NCBI GenBank assembly: GCA_965644315.1
Contig: CBFFRQ010000029.1
Span: 124,001-188,000 of the forward strand
Length of the DNA stretch: 64,000 bases
Direction of reading: 5' to 3'
DNA from: Caecitellus pseudoparvulus
Lineage: Eukaryota > Bigyra: Bicosoecida
The position numbers and the translations under genes are program-made. Positions 21,601 through 32,623 of the stretch are shown here, piece after piece. The notes beneath the pieces are model-generated. The model was not told where the DNA came from, did no database searches, and was given only the letters and a program-made list of their open reading frames with translations. Position 1 is the first letter of the stretch. Every line of letters starts with the position of its first letter.

Positions 21601-21949
21601 CCCGGAGCTCTGCGGAGCAGCGCGGGGTAAGGGAGTATGACGTGGGCTGTGCAAGCGAAACGCAGGTGTGCGCTGGGCTTACCTCCAGCTCATCGCACGA
21701 GAGCGACGGCCATACCCAGCGGCTCCAGGCCATGGCCAGCGCTGCAAAAAGCAGCGACTTGACGACGATGCTGTCCACCATGCAGGCCATGAAGGTGACG
21801 CCGGAGAAGTGGCTGCCTCCTTGGAGCGGAGGAGACCTCAGTGCTCCCGGGCCGACCGTAACACCGTCGTTGGCTGCGCCGGACTTGCGCAGCAAACGCA
21901 TGCCATCCCCGAGAGTGATGTCCGCCATGAACTCCAGCAGAGTGGCCAT
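18643..21949 (-). CDS. Membrane-bound hybrid histidine kinase with receiver domain
   Basis: Two exons, 21949-21683 and 21609-18643, separated by a 73-base phase-0 intron (GTAAGC...CAG), giving 1077 residues. The N-terminal third holds seven or eight hydrophobic segments (for example MVGWTVVSFGVMFFLFGAL and VVRMATVLFVAGVALHI). The phosphoacceptor His is near residue 407 in FRWLMHEQRSPLND. The ATPase has an N box (NALKFSG), a G1 box (EDSGRGISPE) and GGSGLSLIIARAVVQRHGG. A Ser/Pro/Glu-rich linker leads to a C-terminal receiver with ILVVDDAKTTRS, the phosphorylated Asp near 996 in LILMDKEMPIMDG, and LTKPVD. No separate sensor domain was seen, so the membrane helices may sense. An HPt partner would be needed to pass the phosphate on; none is in the window. 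The frame stays open for over 230 codons upstream of the chosen ATG, so a longer N-terminus cannot be excluded. Confidence 0.92.
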
Positions 21950-23237
21950 CGTGCCCTTGCTGCCCGGCTTCGGAGCGGCGGGCGGAAAACGCTGCCAAGT
22001 TCCGCACGGGCGCTTCCGCCGACGAGGTACCAGGGAACAAGAGCAGAGGCCAGGGGACGAAGTAAGACGGGTCAGGCTTGAATATTCTGTATGCTTGTTG
22101 AAGTAGGGGGTGTCTTGCCGTTGCTGTCTGGCGGGGTTTGACGACTGCGGCTGACTGTCGGCGCAAGTGCTCGAACGAGCGTATCGCGGCGGCCCGCTAG
22201 TTCTCGGCGAGCCGTGGCAGCATGGGCCGCAGCCACACGGACAACTTCGTGGAAGGTAGGGGGGCACTTCCCTTGAGGCATTGGATCGATTGTGACCTGC
22301 CCTGGTGCCCTGGCGCTTTGCTGCGCCAACCGAGGAGTGTCCACGTGTTACGCCGGAGACGAGCGGGTGTTGTGTGCCGCAGGCGGAAGATGTTGAAGCG
22401 GCCAACTCCGCCCACCGAGACGGCGTTCTGGGGGCTGCGGAGTCCAAAAGAATCACGGCAGTGTGATCCCTTGTTTCATGACAAGATTCCCCGACGTGCA
22501 GCAGCTTGTAAGAAGGCTCCTGGCGGGAGTCAGGCACTTCGAGGTGCGGCCCCTGTGTCGGCAAAATGTGCGGGTGCCGATGTCGGGTCTGCTCCGCGGG
22601 GCTTGCAGGTCTGCTGCAGGCTTCTCTCCTCATGCTGGAAATGAGGTGTGGTGATCGAGGCAAGCACAGGCTGTCCTCCTTGCCGTGTCTCGAAGCTCGG
22701 CTGCGAACCGGTCCCTGTCACAGGTGGCAGAGGACAGCGTTTCACGAGAGTTTCAAGCGCGAACTACCCTCCGACGTCGTACTTCAAAGAATCAAAGCCT
22801 GGGTGCCCACGAGTTGAAGGCGGACAAAGAAAGCAAATCAAACAGGGCAAAAATGAGTATGTGTGATTTGCACTTTACAATGAACAGAACAGCGTGCAGC
22901 TGAGCCCATCTGCTTGGAGACAAGCGTGTCGACACGGCGTTGGCTCTTGTCCGAACAAGGAGGCCAATGGCGGAGCGTCGGCAAATAAAAGGCACCAGCA
23001 AGTGGAACACACACGTTGTTTTGTCGCTCCTCCCTATCAATGGTCTCTCGACTCGTCCCTGGCCCCAACCTGCCTCTGGCTAGTGACGTGCGCCACAACC
23101 ACTGACCTGTCCCTTGCGCAAGCCGGGCCCGCCTTTTGAATTGTCGGTACACGGAGTTTGCAGCGGCACACAGAGGGAACCGTGTTATCAGGCTTCTTGG
23201 GCCTGCTTGGTCTGGTTCAGACCCTGCAGTGCGCGCC
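21950..23237. promoter_or_regulatory. Divergent intergenic region between histidine kinase and ATG11-like genes
   Basis: About 1.29 kb between two start codons pointing away from each other, presumably holding both promoters and leaders. No open frame here resembles a known protein; long frames are expected by chance at this GC content. Around 22790-23040 the sequence becomes more AT-rich, with an AAATAAAAG stretch near 22983, consistent with a regulatory zone. No tRNA-like or repeat structure was recognised. Confidence 0.4.
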
Positions 23238-26200
23238 ATGGCAGCCACCGGACGGCTGCAGGTTGTGCAGGCGCACACCGGGCAAAGGATCCTCACGCTC
23301 AACGATGACGCTGAGAGGTAAGGAGCTGCCCACTGCCCTGCCCATGTCTGCCTATGCTGCCTTGGCATGTGAAGGCTCTCCCATAATGGCTGGAAGCTCC
23401 GAAGCGCTTGATTTCTGCGCGCGATCCAGCACTGCGCACGTCGCGTTGCAGGGGCATATTCCGCAGCTTCCAACCACGTGCCACGACGCTCCACTCCTTG
23501 CCATCGCTCCTCGCAGGGTGGAAGACCTGTTGCAAGCAGTGGCAGGGCTGAGTGACCCGCAGCTTTCTGGCTGCATTTTACTGCACGGGGGTTCTGGAGA
23601 AGCACTCTCCAGCCTTCCACATGGTGATGCGCTTCCCACAGACGGCTGCGTGTATGCCTTCTTGGCCACCGAGATGCAGCAGGGTCCAGAAGACGTGCAG
23701 CCCCCCGGGCAGCCCGTCATTTCTGCTCCAGTCCCTGAGCAGTGGTCCGTGGGGGGCACCCAGCAGTACCCATTGCCCTCATTGGGAGCTGCTTTGCAGG
23801 CGGCCAGAGACACAGCTCACGGCCCAGCTGCAGGGGAGGTCATGCCAGCTGCAGTGAGCTCAGTGGCCACGGCCGTCGCCACGCTGCAGCTGGCTCAGCG
23901 CACCGTGGCCCACGCGTATGCCACGCTGCATGCGGCAGACCACATCGCCATGGCATCGAACGCTGCCGGCAGCAATTTGCAGAGCCTGTTCCAGGGCGCG
24001 GCTGGGGAGGTGGCTGGCATCACCAAGGCTGTGCAGGCCTTGCAGCCTAACGAAGAGCGCCTGCGCAGCCGCTTCCACATCTACCTGGACCGCCTCACGA
24101 AGCTCTCCTTGCATGAAGCCCTGGCTGACCTGAACGGCGTGGACGCGAGCAGCAGCACCCTGGCTTCAGTCCTGGACGTGCCCGGCATCCAGGAGGAGGC
24201 AGCTGACACGTGGGCGACGGGGGACGCCGTGCGGACGGCCACTGCCAAGCTCGCCGCGGACGAGCAGTTGGCGGCAACTGCCGTGCAGGGGGTGCTGGAC
24301 TTGCCCCTCGTCTTGCCCACCACCAGCGAAGCCGCCAAGGCGCACGTGACTGCGCTGCAGCCCCTGGAGCGGGACCTGCACTCCCAGGCGGCGGAAATGG
24401 AGGAGAAGTGGGAGGCGGTTGTCGCGCCTGCCATCGCTGCGCTGGGTGGGACGTCCCTGGATGCAGTCAGCCCTGCCCTGGAGGCCGTCGAACGCCTGCG
24501 CCTGACGACGGACATGGACATCATCCCAGCGTCCCGGGCACTGCTGAGTAGCGCAGCGGACTTGCTCAAGGCAGCTGTGCAGTGCAAGCACGCCATCCGC
24601 AAGCAGCAGGCAGTCATCCTGGCGGCGGTGGGCCAGCGCTCTGTGCAGGTGTCCCAGCTCATGGCCACGTGCCGGGCAGTTGACGCACAGGTGGCAGAGT
24701 GGCGGCGAGGCCTGCGCAATGTTGCCTCTGTGCGAGCCCTGCCCACAGCCTACAAGGCAGCCGTGCACGAGGTGGCCCGCCGGCGCGCCCACGGTCGCTT
24801 GCTGAAGGCTCGGGTTGAGAGCATGGTGTCCGTGCTCAAGGCATCCAGTCTGCGCGAGGCAGGGCGCCGGCGGCGGTTTGAGACCCGGCACGGCAGCGCC
24901 TTGCCCTTGGGCCTCTTTCCCGGCATGGACGCAGAGGCGCCGGAGGTGCGCCTGTCCGTGGAGGTGTTCGACCAAGCGCTGCCAGCCATTGACAACGTGC
25001 CCGCTTCCCTGGCCACGTCTGGCGCAGTGAGCGCCACGCAGGTGTCGCCGTGGCTGGCCGGGGCACCGGCTCCCTCTGCAGCCAGTTCAGGGGGTGCGCC
25101 ACCGCCGCTGTCCCTGGGGACCAGCTCTATGTCCACCCTGTCCTTGGGTGAGCTGGAGGGCTCCAGCTCCAGGGCTGCACAGCGCACCGCCTCAGGCGGC
25201 AGCAGCGGGGAGGCAGACGCCAGTGCCCGCGAGCACGGCACAGAGCACGTCATGCACAGCCTTGCCCGCTCGATGGTTGCCAGCTCCTCGGGAGATGTGG
25301 CGGTGGCGGGTGACGGCCGCGCGGTGGGCAGGGTCGGCCGCACCATCTCCGAGCCTCAAAGTGGCAAGCTCCCGGGCACGGGCGAGAGCTCCACATTAGA
25401 GGCAAACACCTCCCTCATGCTGCGCCTGAGAGAGGTGGAGGCTGAGAACGCGGCGCTGCGCGCGCGGCTGGCCTCCCGAGAAGCCGTCAGCGCGTCAGCT
25501 GGCCTGGCTGACTTGGCTGGTGGTGACACGCCCACCGTGGGTGACTCCCCCGGCCATGCGCCGCGCAAGGGCTCCTTCCTCTCCTCTGAGCAAAGCAGTG
25601 AAGACGGCACGTACCTGTCCATGGTGCAGGGGTCCATGCAGACTGCGCTGGCGCAGTCCAACGCGGCGGGGGTGCTGGAGGCCTTCCGGCAGAGCGTGGA
25701 GGCGACGCTGTCTGAGGCAGATGTGGAGGACGTGGCCAAGGTGCGCCAGCAACTGCTGGACCAGCTGGCAGTGCCGTGCGAGACGATGGGGGGGGGGCAG
25801 CCGCAGTGGCCCCCTGCGGGGGAAGTTGTCCTGCGCACAACCTCCCAACTCACCCGCCTCGTGTCGTACGCGGTGCGGGCATGCCGGAACCTAGACGGGC
25901 TGCTGAGCAGCAGCGTTGCATTTTCAGGCTTCATGCCTGGGCGCAACGCGTTGTTCTTGCGTGTGCCCTGGCCGCTGAAGCAGCTGCAGGACGGCGGCGC
26001 TCACGGCTTGCTGCAGTGGCACTACGTCGCGTTCAACATCGGAGCTCCCCACCACTACGCCAACTCGAGCAGTTTGCCCGAGTCTGTGAAAAGTGACCTG
26101 CCTGACTACGTCGTGCTGGCTATTTCAGAGGTGCAGGCCTTCACCGCATCGGCCGCGTTCAACCCTCACGGGGTGTCTGTTGGCTCGCAGTTTTTCAGCG

Positions 26201-26370
26201 TTCACGGTGCAGTGGTGGCGACAGGGGTGCCGCTTCGAGAGGGCAGCACTGGGGGGGGCTCAACTGGCTCCCCCGACACCCCCACGCCTGGGCGCTTGAC
26301 GCAGTGGGGTGAAGGCCCCTCCGGCTCCCCCCGTGCGCATCCGCCGCCGGGGGAGCACTCTAAGCATTGA
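23238..26370 (+). CDS. ATG11: ATG11/FIP200-type selective autophagy scaffold
   Basis: Exons 23238-23317 and 23397-26370 (79-base intron, GTAAGG...AAG) encode 1017 residues. The N-terminus (MAATGRLQVVQAHTGQRIL) looks like the ubiquitin-like start of FIP200/ATG11. The middle, about residues 180-570, is helical and matches the ATG17-like region, including RRRRFETRHGSALPLGLFPG, the signature before the Ser/Gly-rich disordered stretch. A short coiled coil (LMLRLREVEAENAALRAR) follows. The last 170 residues carry the C-terminal ATG11 (claw) domain: VAFSGFMPGRNALFLRVP, WHYVAFNIGAPHHY and YVVLAISEVQAFTA, ending in GSQFFSVHGAVV. In other organisms the protein organises the ATG1/ULK1 kinase complex and docks cargo receptors through the claw. 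Its stop lies only 18 bases from that of the convergent DRC4 gene. Confidence 0.87.
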
Positions 26371-26388
26371 ATTCATTTCATGTCATGG

Positions 26389-28154
26389 CTACTGCGGCCC
26401 CCCGCCGCCTCCACCGCCCGCAGCGGCTGCAGCCACCTTCCCCTCTGGCCACCCCCCCCTGCCCCCAGTGGAAGCCAGAGGGGCGGCTGAGAACGTCGCC
26501 GCGGCAGCTTTGGAGAATGCTCGGCTGCCGCCCCTGCTGCCAGGCGCTGAGGGGGCTGCCGCCGATGAAGAGGGCGTCCTGGCGGGGGGCGGCACGGCAC
26601 TGACCGTGACGGCTCCGGGCTCTGCCGCCTGCACCGCAGCCAGGCGCATGGGCTCGAAACCAAGCTCCTCCTGCGGCACGCCGTACTTGGCCATCTTGGC
26701 GCCATACGCGTCTATGACGCGGTTGTGCGCCGCGACGATGCGCTGCAGCTCCGCCTTGAGTTCGGCAATGAGGGCGTCCTTGGACGCCACGACATCCTCC
26801 AGGCGGGACTCCACAGCGCCCAGCACCGTCGGGTCCAGCTGGGCCGCCGCCAAGACCTCCCCCAGCGCAGCGCCCTTCTTCTCCACCTCCTCTGCTGCCG
26901 CCTCCAGCTTCTTCTCCAGGAGCAGGTTCCTGAAGCCCGCCTTCTGCTGCACGTCGTAGAGGGCTGACGTGAAGCGGCTGTACAGGTCGTCCCGCTCCTT
27001 CTGGATGCGAGCCAGGCGCTGTTCGATGACTTCCGCCTCCCACTGCAGTGTGGCCATGGCGTCCTCCTGGATCAGAACCCGTGCCTTGAGCTTGTTCAGG
27101 AGCTCCATCTCCTTCAGGTATGTGGCTTTTTCCGCCTTGAGGCGCCCACTCTCTTCCAAGGCCCGGGCCAGCGGCGCGCTCATGCGCTTGTTCTCCTGAG
27201 CAATGGCGATGATGCGCTTCTCATCGGCCGCCTCCCGTGTCGCGAGGGTGTTCACTTCGTCCTTCAGGGACCGGATGAGGTCCAGGTTGGCGTGCGTGAT
27301 CTCGCTGAAGTACGCCTTGATGTCCTGGAAGGCCTTGTCGTGCGCTTCGATGAGCGCCGCGATGTGCTTGCTCTTGCGTGCCTCGATGCGCCGCACGTCG
27401 TCCATGCGCTGCTCCGTCAGCTCCTTGCGCGTGCGCTCCAAGGAGTCCTCGTACTGCGAGCACAGGTCCCGGGACTCCCGCTCGAACTCCAGGCGCAGCA
27501 TGGTGATGTCCCGGTCGTGCTGGCGCTTGAGCTCCTTCAAGTACTCCTCGTGGCGCACGGCTGCCTCCTTGCGCACGCGCTCCAGGGCGCGCTTGTCCTT
27601 CTGCAGCTCCAGCTCCTCGTCGCGCTGCTCGTCCTCCTTCAGCTTGAGGGCTACCTGAGCCTCTGTCCGCTTCCCTGTGCTCTCATTCTGGTGCTCGTAC
27701 AGCAAGTGCTTCACACGTTGCTTGTAGATCTGCGCATGCCAGGGCGGGCGCTGTGTCCCTCCCCGCTGTGACGAGGGCCGCTTGCCAGGCAGGCAAGCTC
27801 ACCTTCACCTCCACGCCGTGCTTCTCCTCCAAGTCCTGGATCTCACGGTCCAAGTTCCGTAGACGAGCACGTTCCTCCTCCAACTGCTTCTTCGCTACCA
27901 CCCAGAAGTGGTTCACTTTATCCTGCAACCGCGGAAACAGCCCAAAGTGAGCGCCCGTGTCCATGCGGAAATCGCGCAACGGCACCTCCTACCTTCTGCT
28001 GCTGGTACAGGTTGAAGAGGTGCTCCTCTGCGCGCACTTGAGCTTCTGCTTTCGCACACTCCGTCGCCAGTGCGAGTTGCTTCTCCAACTGTGCGGCTGC
28101 TTCGGCCTCTGCCTTCCTGGCAGCGGCCTTGGCGGCAGCCTTGGACGCCGCCAT
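26389..28154 (-). CDS. GAS8: Dynein regulatory complex subunit 4 (GAS8/DRC4)
   Basis: Exons 28154-27993, 27922-27803 and 27729-26389, all joined in phase 0, encode 540 residues. The junctions restore the family text DKVNHFWVVAKKQLEEE, RNLDREIQDLEEKHGVE and then YKQRVKHLLYEHQNES. Nearly the whole protein is coiled coil, ending with the conserved VQQKAGFRNLLLEKKLEA. DRC4 is a scaffold of the nexin-dynein regulatory complex that links outer doublets and regulates dynein in motile cilia. The C-terminus has a Pro/Ala/Gly-rich tail, including a run of seven glycines, not usual in the family and making it some 60 residues longer. Together with RSPH9 in this window it indicates a motile flagellum. 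The gene overlaps neither neighbour but nearly touches ATG11 at its 3' end. Confidence 0.93.
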
Positions 28155-29110
28155 CGTGCACCCAAAAACCGCACCCCAAAGAAATGTCGCGGCGGCCTCC
28201 CTGGTCACTCACAAGCAGTGATGCAGCCACTGCCACATGAAGGGACAGGACCATGGGCCATTTCTAGCGCCCTGCGCGTCGCATACGGGCTGGCCAGGAG
28301 TTCATTATGGCTTCTGCCGTGAACTGCTGGGCTTGGCATTGAAGTGGTGCAGCGAGGCGACGCACGAAGTGCGAGGCCCGCCAGCGAACGAGCACCCGTG
28401 AAAAACTGCACCAGCTGGGGACCAACTGTGGCCCATGCTTGCTTGCCAGCGCAGCAGGCCGCCTGGACGTCAGAAACACGTGAGGGTGTCACCAACGCAG
28501 GGGGAAGCCACCACCTCACTGGGCACTGAAGCCCTCCTGGAGGGACAACTTGCGGTGTGTGCACAGTGAACTTCCGCTTCTCGCGCGCTGGAAGCGGGGC
28601 TGCTGCCCTGCAGGTTCAAACAGCTGCGCTGTGGCAGCGCCTTGACGTGCGAAGTCGATGAGAAAGCTGGAGTGAGACGTAGAAGGTGAGGCACACTACA
28701 CGGGCTCGTGATGACTTCTATAGCACATGCTGAGGTCCTTTCCGTCCCCTGTGTGCAGTGATCCCTTGCGCCCTGAGTGGGCGGGCTCCATCATGGACAT
28801 GTGGCTGGGTGCGGAATTCGCCTCACATCATGCCTGCCAAGCGAGCACGCCAGAAGCGCCATGCAAAGCACAGAAAGCGCAGTGCTACGGCATGCCTGCA
28901 GTAGTGCAAGCCCTTACCGTGGCGGTGCGGCAGTTTGTGCCAGTGGTGCCGTGATGCCAGGCAAGGGCAGCACATGGACAGCAAGTCAAGGTCTGCGCAA
29001 TTCGACGCCTTCTGCACTTCCAACTGCACCGACCACCCGTACGCCCTGCCCTGTGACCGCCACGCCACCCTGTGCGCGCCTCGTTGTGCTGTCCCTGACT
29101 CCATCCCACC
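28155..29110. promoter_or_regulatory. Divergent intergenic region between DRC4 and aldolase
   Basis: About 0.96 kb between divergent start codons, expected to contain both promoters. Short open frames on both strands show no recognisable domain or family. No RNA gene, tandem repeat or mobile element was seen. Nothing further can be supported from sequence alone. Confidence 0.4.
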
Positions 29111-30406
29111 ATGTCTTCCTACGCAACCGAGCTGATCGAGACGGCGGTACGTGAAGCTGAGGCGAAGTCCCCCTGCCACCAGGCAGCACACCGCGCCACC
29201 CGCCGCCATCTCAGGCTGCCATCTCCGTGCCAGGCAAGGGGATCCTCGCCTCGGATGAGTCCACTGGCACCATTGGCAAGCGCTTCAAGCCCATCGGCGT
29301 CGCCAACGAGGAGGAGAACCGCCGAGTGTACCGTCAGCTGCTGTACACAACCGAAGGTGCGGCACACGGGCCAATCAGCCAGCCACCACGCCTAGGCCTG
29401 TGAAGGCGCCCCCGTCACACGACACGCTGGCACCTTGCAGGACTGGGCCAGTTCATCTCTGGCGCCATCATGTTCGAGGAGACGCTGTTCCAGAAGGCTG
29501 ATGATGGCACGCCCTTCCCTGCGTTGCTCAAGAAGCAAGGCATCATCACCGGCATCAAGGTGGACAAGGTGCGTCCACTGGCCCTCCTGCGCTGCCCTGC
29601 CCTGGCCTGCTGCCACACCTGTCCCCCCACACGCGCCCTTGCAGGGTGTGAAGCCCCTGCCTGGCACCGACGGCGAGACGGTCACCCAGGGCATCGACGA
29701 CCTGGACAAGCGCTGCGCGCAGTACTACGAGGCGGGCGCGCGCTTCGCCAAGTGGCGCGGCGTGATCAAGATCTCCCCCTCTGGCTGCCCCTCCGAGCTG
29801 GCCATTTCCGAGAACGTGAACCGCCTGGCGCGCTACGCAGCCATCTCCCAGGCCCACGGACTGGTGCCCATCGTGGAGCCAGAGGTGCTCATGGACGGAC
29901 CCCACACCCTGGAGCAGGCTGCCGAGGTGACGGAGCGCGTGCTGGCTGCCCAGTACAAGGCGCTGTCCGACCACCACGTCATGCTGGAGGGCACCCTGCT
30001 GAAGCCCAACATGGTGCGCCCTGGCACGGAGTCCGGCGCCGCCTTCGACCCCGCCGCCATCGCCCGCGCAACGGTGCGTGTGCTGCAGCACACCGTGCCT
30101 GTGGCGGTGCCAGGCATCACCTTCCTCTCCGGTGGTATGTCTGAGGAGGAGGCCACCCTTGCCCTCAACGCCATGAACGTGCTGGAGGCCAAGAAGCCCT
30201 GGAGCCTCACCTTCTCCTACGGCCGTGCCCTGCAGCAGTCAGTGCTGGCAGCGTGGGGGGGCAAGGCAGATGCCGTGCCTGCCGCCCAGGCCACCCTCCT
30301 GGCCCGCGCCGAGGCCAACTCGCAGGCCAACCTGGGCAAGTACGCAGGTGGCGCGGGCGGTGCAGCCGCGTCCGAGTCTCTGCACGTCGCCAACTACTCC
30401 TACTAA
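29111..30406 (+). CDS. FBA: Class I fructose-bisphosphate aldolase
   Basis: Four exons: 29111-29146, 29215-29356, 29441-29568 and 29645-30406, joining to 355 residues, the normal class I length. The protein starts [20 protein letters not shown] and continues with [16 protein letters not shown], the expected N-terminal signature. Catalytic lysines are visible in GVIKIS and, for the Schiff base, in [13 protein letters not shown]; the C-terminal tyrosine needed for activity is present in the final NYSY. It cleaves fructose 1,6-bisphosphate to dihydroxyacetone phosphate and glyceraldehyde 3-phosphate in glycolysis and gluconeogenesis. No targeting extension is present, so the enzyme is probably cytosolic. 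Three of the introns lie in the first 105 codons. The stop is 87 bases from that of the convergent bL36m gene. Confidence 0.97.
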
Positions 30407-30493
30407 GCGCGACAGCCGATGCTGAATGCATGCACGTTGCGAAGAGGCGGGGGGCACAGTCGTGGGTGGCTGGACATGCATTCTTCTGCCCTG

Positions 30494-30751
30494 CTAAGTG
30501 CCATCGTCCTCTGCCTCCTCCACTGCCACGAGCTCCTGGGCGCCCATGTCGCTGAAGACGCTAGTGGTGAAGGTGGGCAGGGAGGGGGGCAGCACTGGCA
30601 CGGAGTATGTGCTTGCCGCTGCAGCCAGGGTGGAAAAGCCCTGCCTCTGCTTGTGTCGGGGGTTGGAGGAGCACACCACCATGACCTTGCGGCCGCGCTT
30701 CACCACCTTGCACTTCTCGCACATCTTCTTCAAGCTGCTGCGGACCTTCAT
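30494..30751 (-). CDS. MRPL36: Mitochondrial large-subunit ribosomal protein bL36m
   Basis: 85 residues from the ATG at 30751. Residues 1-38 are a complete bL36 ([19 protein letters not shown] then [12 protein letters not shown]) with the zinc ligands Cys11, Cys14, Cys27 and His33 all kept. The following GFSTLA resembles the extension of plant mitochondrial L36, which favours mitochondria over plastid. The remaining tail of about 40 residues is acidic and unlike usual bL36 proteins. No mitochondrial presequence precedes the ATG in the same exon; the frame stays open for about 30 basic codons upstream (30752-30841) without an ATG, so an upstream leader exon is possible and the true start may be farther 5'. 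It is convergent with aldolase. Confidence 0.88.
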   Translation of the reverse strand: MKVRSSLKKMCEKCKVVKRGRKVMVVCSSNPRHKQRQGFSTLAAAASTYSVPVLPPSLPTFTTSVFSDMGAQELVAVEEAEDDGT

Positions 30752-31221
30752 GGCGTCCACCGGAGTCGGCCTACGCCGCTCTGTGCTCTGGGCTTGCTGC
30801 TGCCGCCGTGGGCTGGCGGCTCTATTTCCGCACTCCTGCACCAGACCCGGAATACGTCGCCGAAGGGGCCTGACTCAGCCCTTCAGCCATGCAAGGCGAT
30901 ATCTACCTGGACCTTGTGTGTGTGTGCGTGTGGTTTCCCCTTCAGATGTGCTGAGAGTGGCGCGCTACACACGCAGCTATTCAGCACCCAGAAGGGGGGA
31001 TGCGATGCCGCTTGCCCCCCCCCACGATGGAGCAGGGACAATCCACGCCAACCCGCACAGCTCCAACCCCTCACAGCTTGCCAGCGTCCTTTGTGACCGT
31101 TGCATTCACGCCTGTTGTGCTGCACCACTTCTCTGCCCCATGTGAGCCGCCTCGGGCACCTGCACCGCCATCTCCTCACACTTCGAACGGCCAACCTGCC
31201 CACACCCTCTGCACAGCCATC
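30752..31221. promoter_or_regulatory. Divergent intergenic region between bL36m and the NDUFA4-like gene
   Basis: About 470 bases between two divergent genes for mitochondrial proteins, so a shared promoter is plausible but not shown. A short CT/GT-rich stretch (TGTGTGTGTGCGTGTGG) sits near 30916-30932. Part of the region next to 30752 may be 5' coding or leader sequence of bL36m. No further feature was recognised. Confidence 0.35.
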
Positions 31222-32076
31222 ATGTCCTCCGCCAACTTCGGCCGCAAGCTTAGCCCCAACTTGGGCAAGGTCTGGAATGATGTCTCCGTGCGTGAGCCGC
31301 GCACGCCGCCCTGGCTCAAGCGCAGGATTTCCGCAGTGCAGTGCCTTTCCACTTGACATGCTCCCCCCGCACCCACCAGGCCTACCCCGTCATCGCCTGC
31401 ATCGTTGGTGCTCTGTACTGGTCCACTTACGTCGGTGGCAAGTACCTGGTGACGTCTCCCGATGTCTTGTACGTGCTGCTCCCCGCTGCAGTTCAGCTGC
31501 TGTGCCGGCGTTTCCTCCGCATTTCGGATGCCGCCTTGTCGTGGCTTTTTGCCACGGTACCGCGCGGGAAGGCGGCATCTGGCCGCCCAGTCTCTTGCAC
31601 AAAGTGCTATTGGCTCCAGCCCTGGGTTTCAGCGCCTGTCGCGCCGGGCGCCGACCTGCACGAGGCTTGCTCTGCAGTCTGTGCCTGGCGCTGCCGCGCT
31701 GGCCGCCTGGTGTGACGGCGTGCCCTCCCAGCGCGCCCTCCCACGTCACAGCGCCACGGGCCGCGTGCATGATTTGCGTTTGATGTCCCCTTGCCCTTTT
31801 CCGCAGCTGGAGCCGCGACCAGCGCTCCAACGCCATCGTGCGCGAGGACACACAGGAGGCAGAGAACTGGTGCGTGGCATGTGTCACTCCCTGCCCACAT
31901 CCATGCTTTGCGTGGGGCGTGAGCATCTGCTGATGCCACCCTCCTGAGCACTCTCCTCGCGCGCCTTGCTTGCCTGGCACAGGGGCAAGCGCCACAAGTC
32001 TTGGTCCATCGAGAAGGACCAGCTGAAGGACCTGCGCGTCGGCTACGCCCCTGCCCGTGCCGAGCCCCGTGCCTGA
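31222..32076 (+). CDS. Small single-pass protein of the NDUFA4/B12D-like family
   Basis: Four small exons, 31222-31287, 31380-31468, 31807-31869 and 31983-32076, join in phase to 103 residues. The product has a short basic N-terminus (MSSANFGRKLSPNLGKVWN), one hydrophobic helix (YPVIACIVGALYWSTYVGG) and then SPDVFWSRDQRSNAIVRED and a lysine-rich tail. A helix followed by a PDV-W-R motif is the pattern of the NDUFA4/MLRQ/B12D family, small mitochondrial inner-membrane proteins of complex IV or I. The match is short, so the assignment is tentative; the alternative is an unrelated small membrane protein. Donors are GTGCGT or GTACGT. Introns make up almost two thirds of the gene, unlike most of its neighbours. 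Confidence 0.65.
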
Positions 32077-32623
32077 GGGGTCTGCACGGTGTGTGTTTCC
32101 GTGGCCCTGACACTTGGACACCTTGCTCTGGCCCAATAGCTGCACGAGAATGCACTCCTCCAAAGCTCCACGCTCTCTGCGTCCGATCGAGCTGGCCCTC
32201 CTGGTGTCATGGCCTGCAGCCGCTGTCTGCGTGGCTCGCAAACAGCGGCGTGGTGCATGATGTGAGCACGATGTGCCACATCCCAGCAGCAGCTCACCAA
32301 GCCAAAGCGGGGGGCGCTAGCCGCCACAGCACCCCGGATGGGACTCAGAGGCCCCATGTGAAGCAATTAGTCCGCTTTGCATCACTAGGTTTTGCGCCGT
32401 CGCCCACACTGCCCTCGCGCTGGGCAGCTCACGCACTCGTGCTTGCCTGCCCTCTCTCTCGCACATGCAGGTGGGGTTGCGAGCCGAGCCGCAGCGAAAG
32501 ACATGCAGAAATCCTGCCCAGTGCGACAGAGGCCGTGTCTTCACAACATGCGGCCGGCACTGGCGCACCCTCGTGTGTGCAGGGCCGCGCTCGCTTCCTG
32601 GCGCAGACGCCCAAACCGTGCAT
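32077..32623. other. Intergenic space between two convergent genes
   Basis: 547 bases between the stop codons of the NDUFA4-like gene and of the next gene on the opposite strand. It presumably holds both 3' untranslated ends. It is the widest convergent gap in the window. Frames are open in places but none resembles a known protein, and no repeat or RNA gene was seen. Confidence 0.4.

Noticed and set aside
22222-22644. Open frame of about 140 codons between histidine kinase and ATG11
   Set aside because: No recognisable domain, basic and Cys-rich as expected from chance translation of GC-rich spacer.
21950-22663. Extension of the histidine kinase N-terminus upstream of 21949 in the same open frame
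   Set aside because: The upstream text is rich in Ser, Pro, Arg and Cys, with no helix or domain; the ATG at 21949 leads directly into plausible protein. It cannot be fully excluded.
23158-23396. Use of the frame start at 23158 as the ATG11 N-terminus
   Set aside because: The spliced model from 23238 yields a ubiquitin-like start in phase, and the 23158 text is not protein-like.
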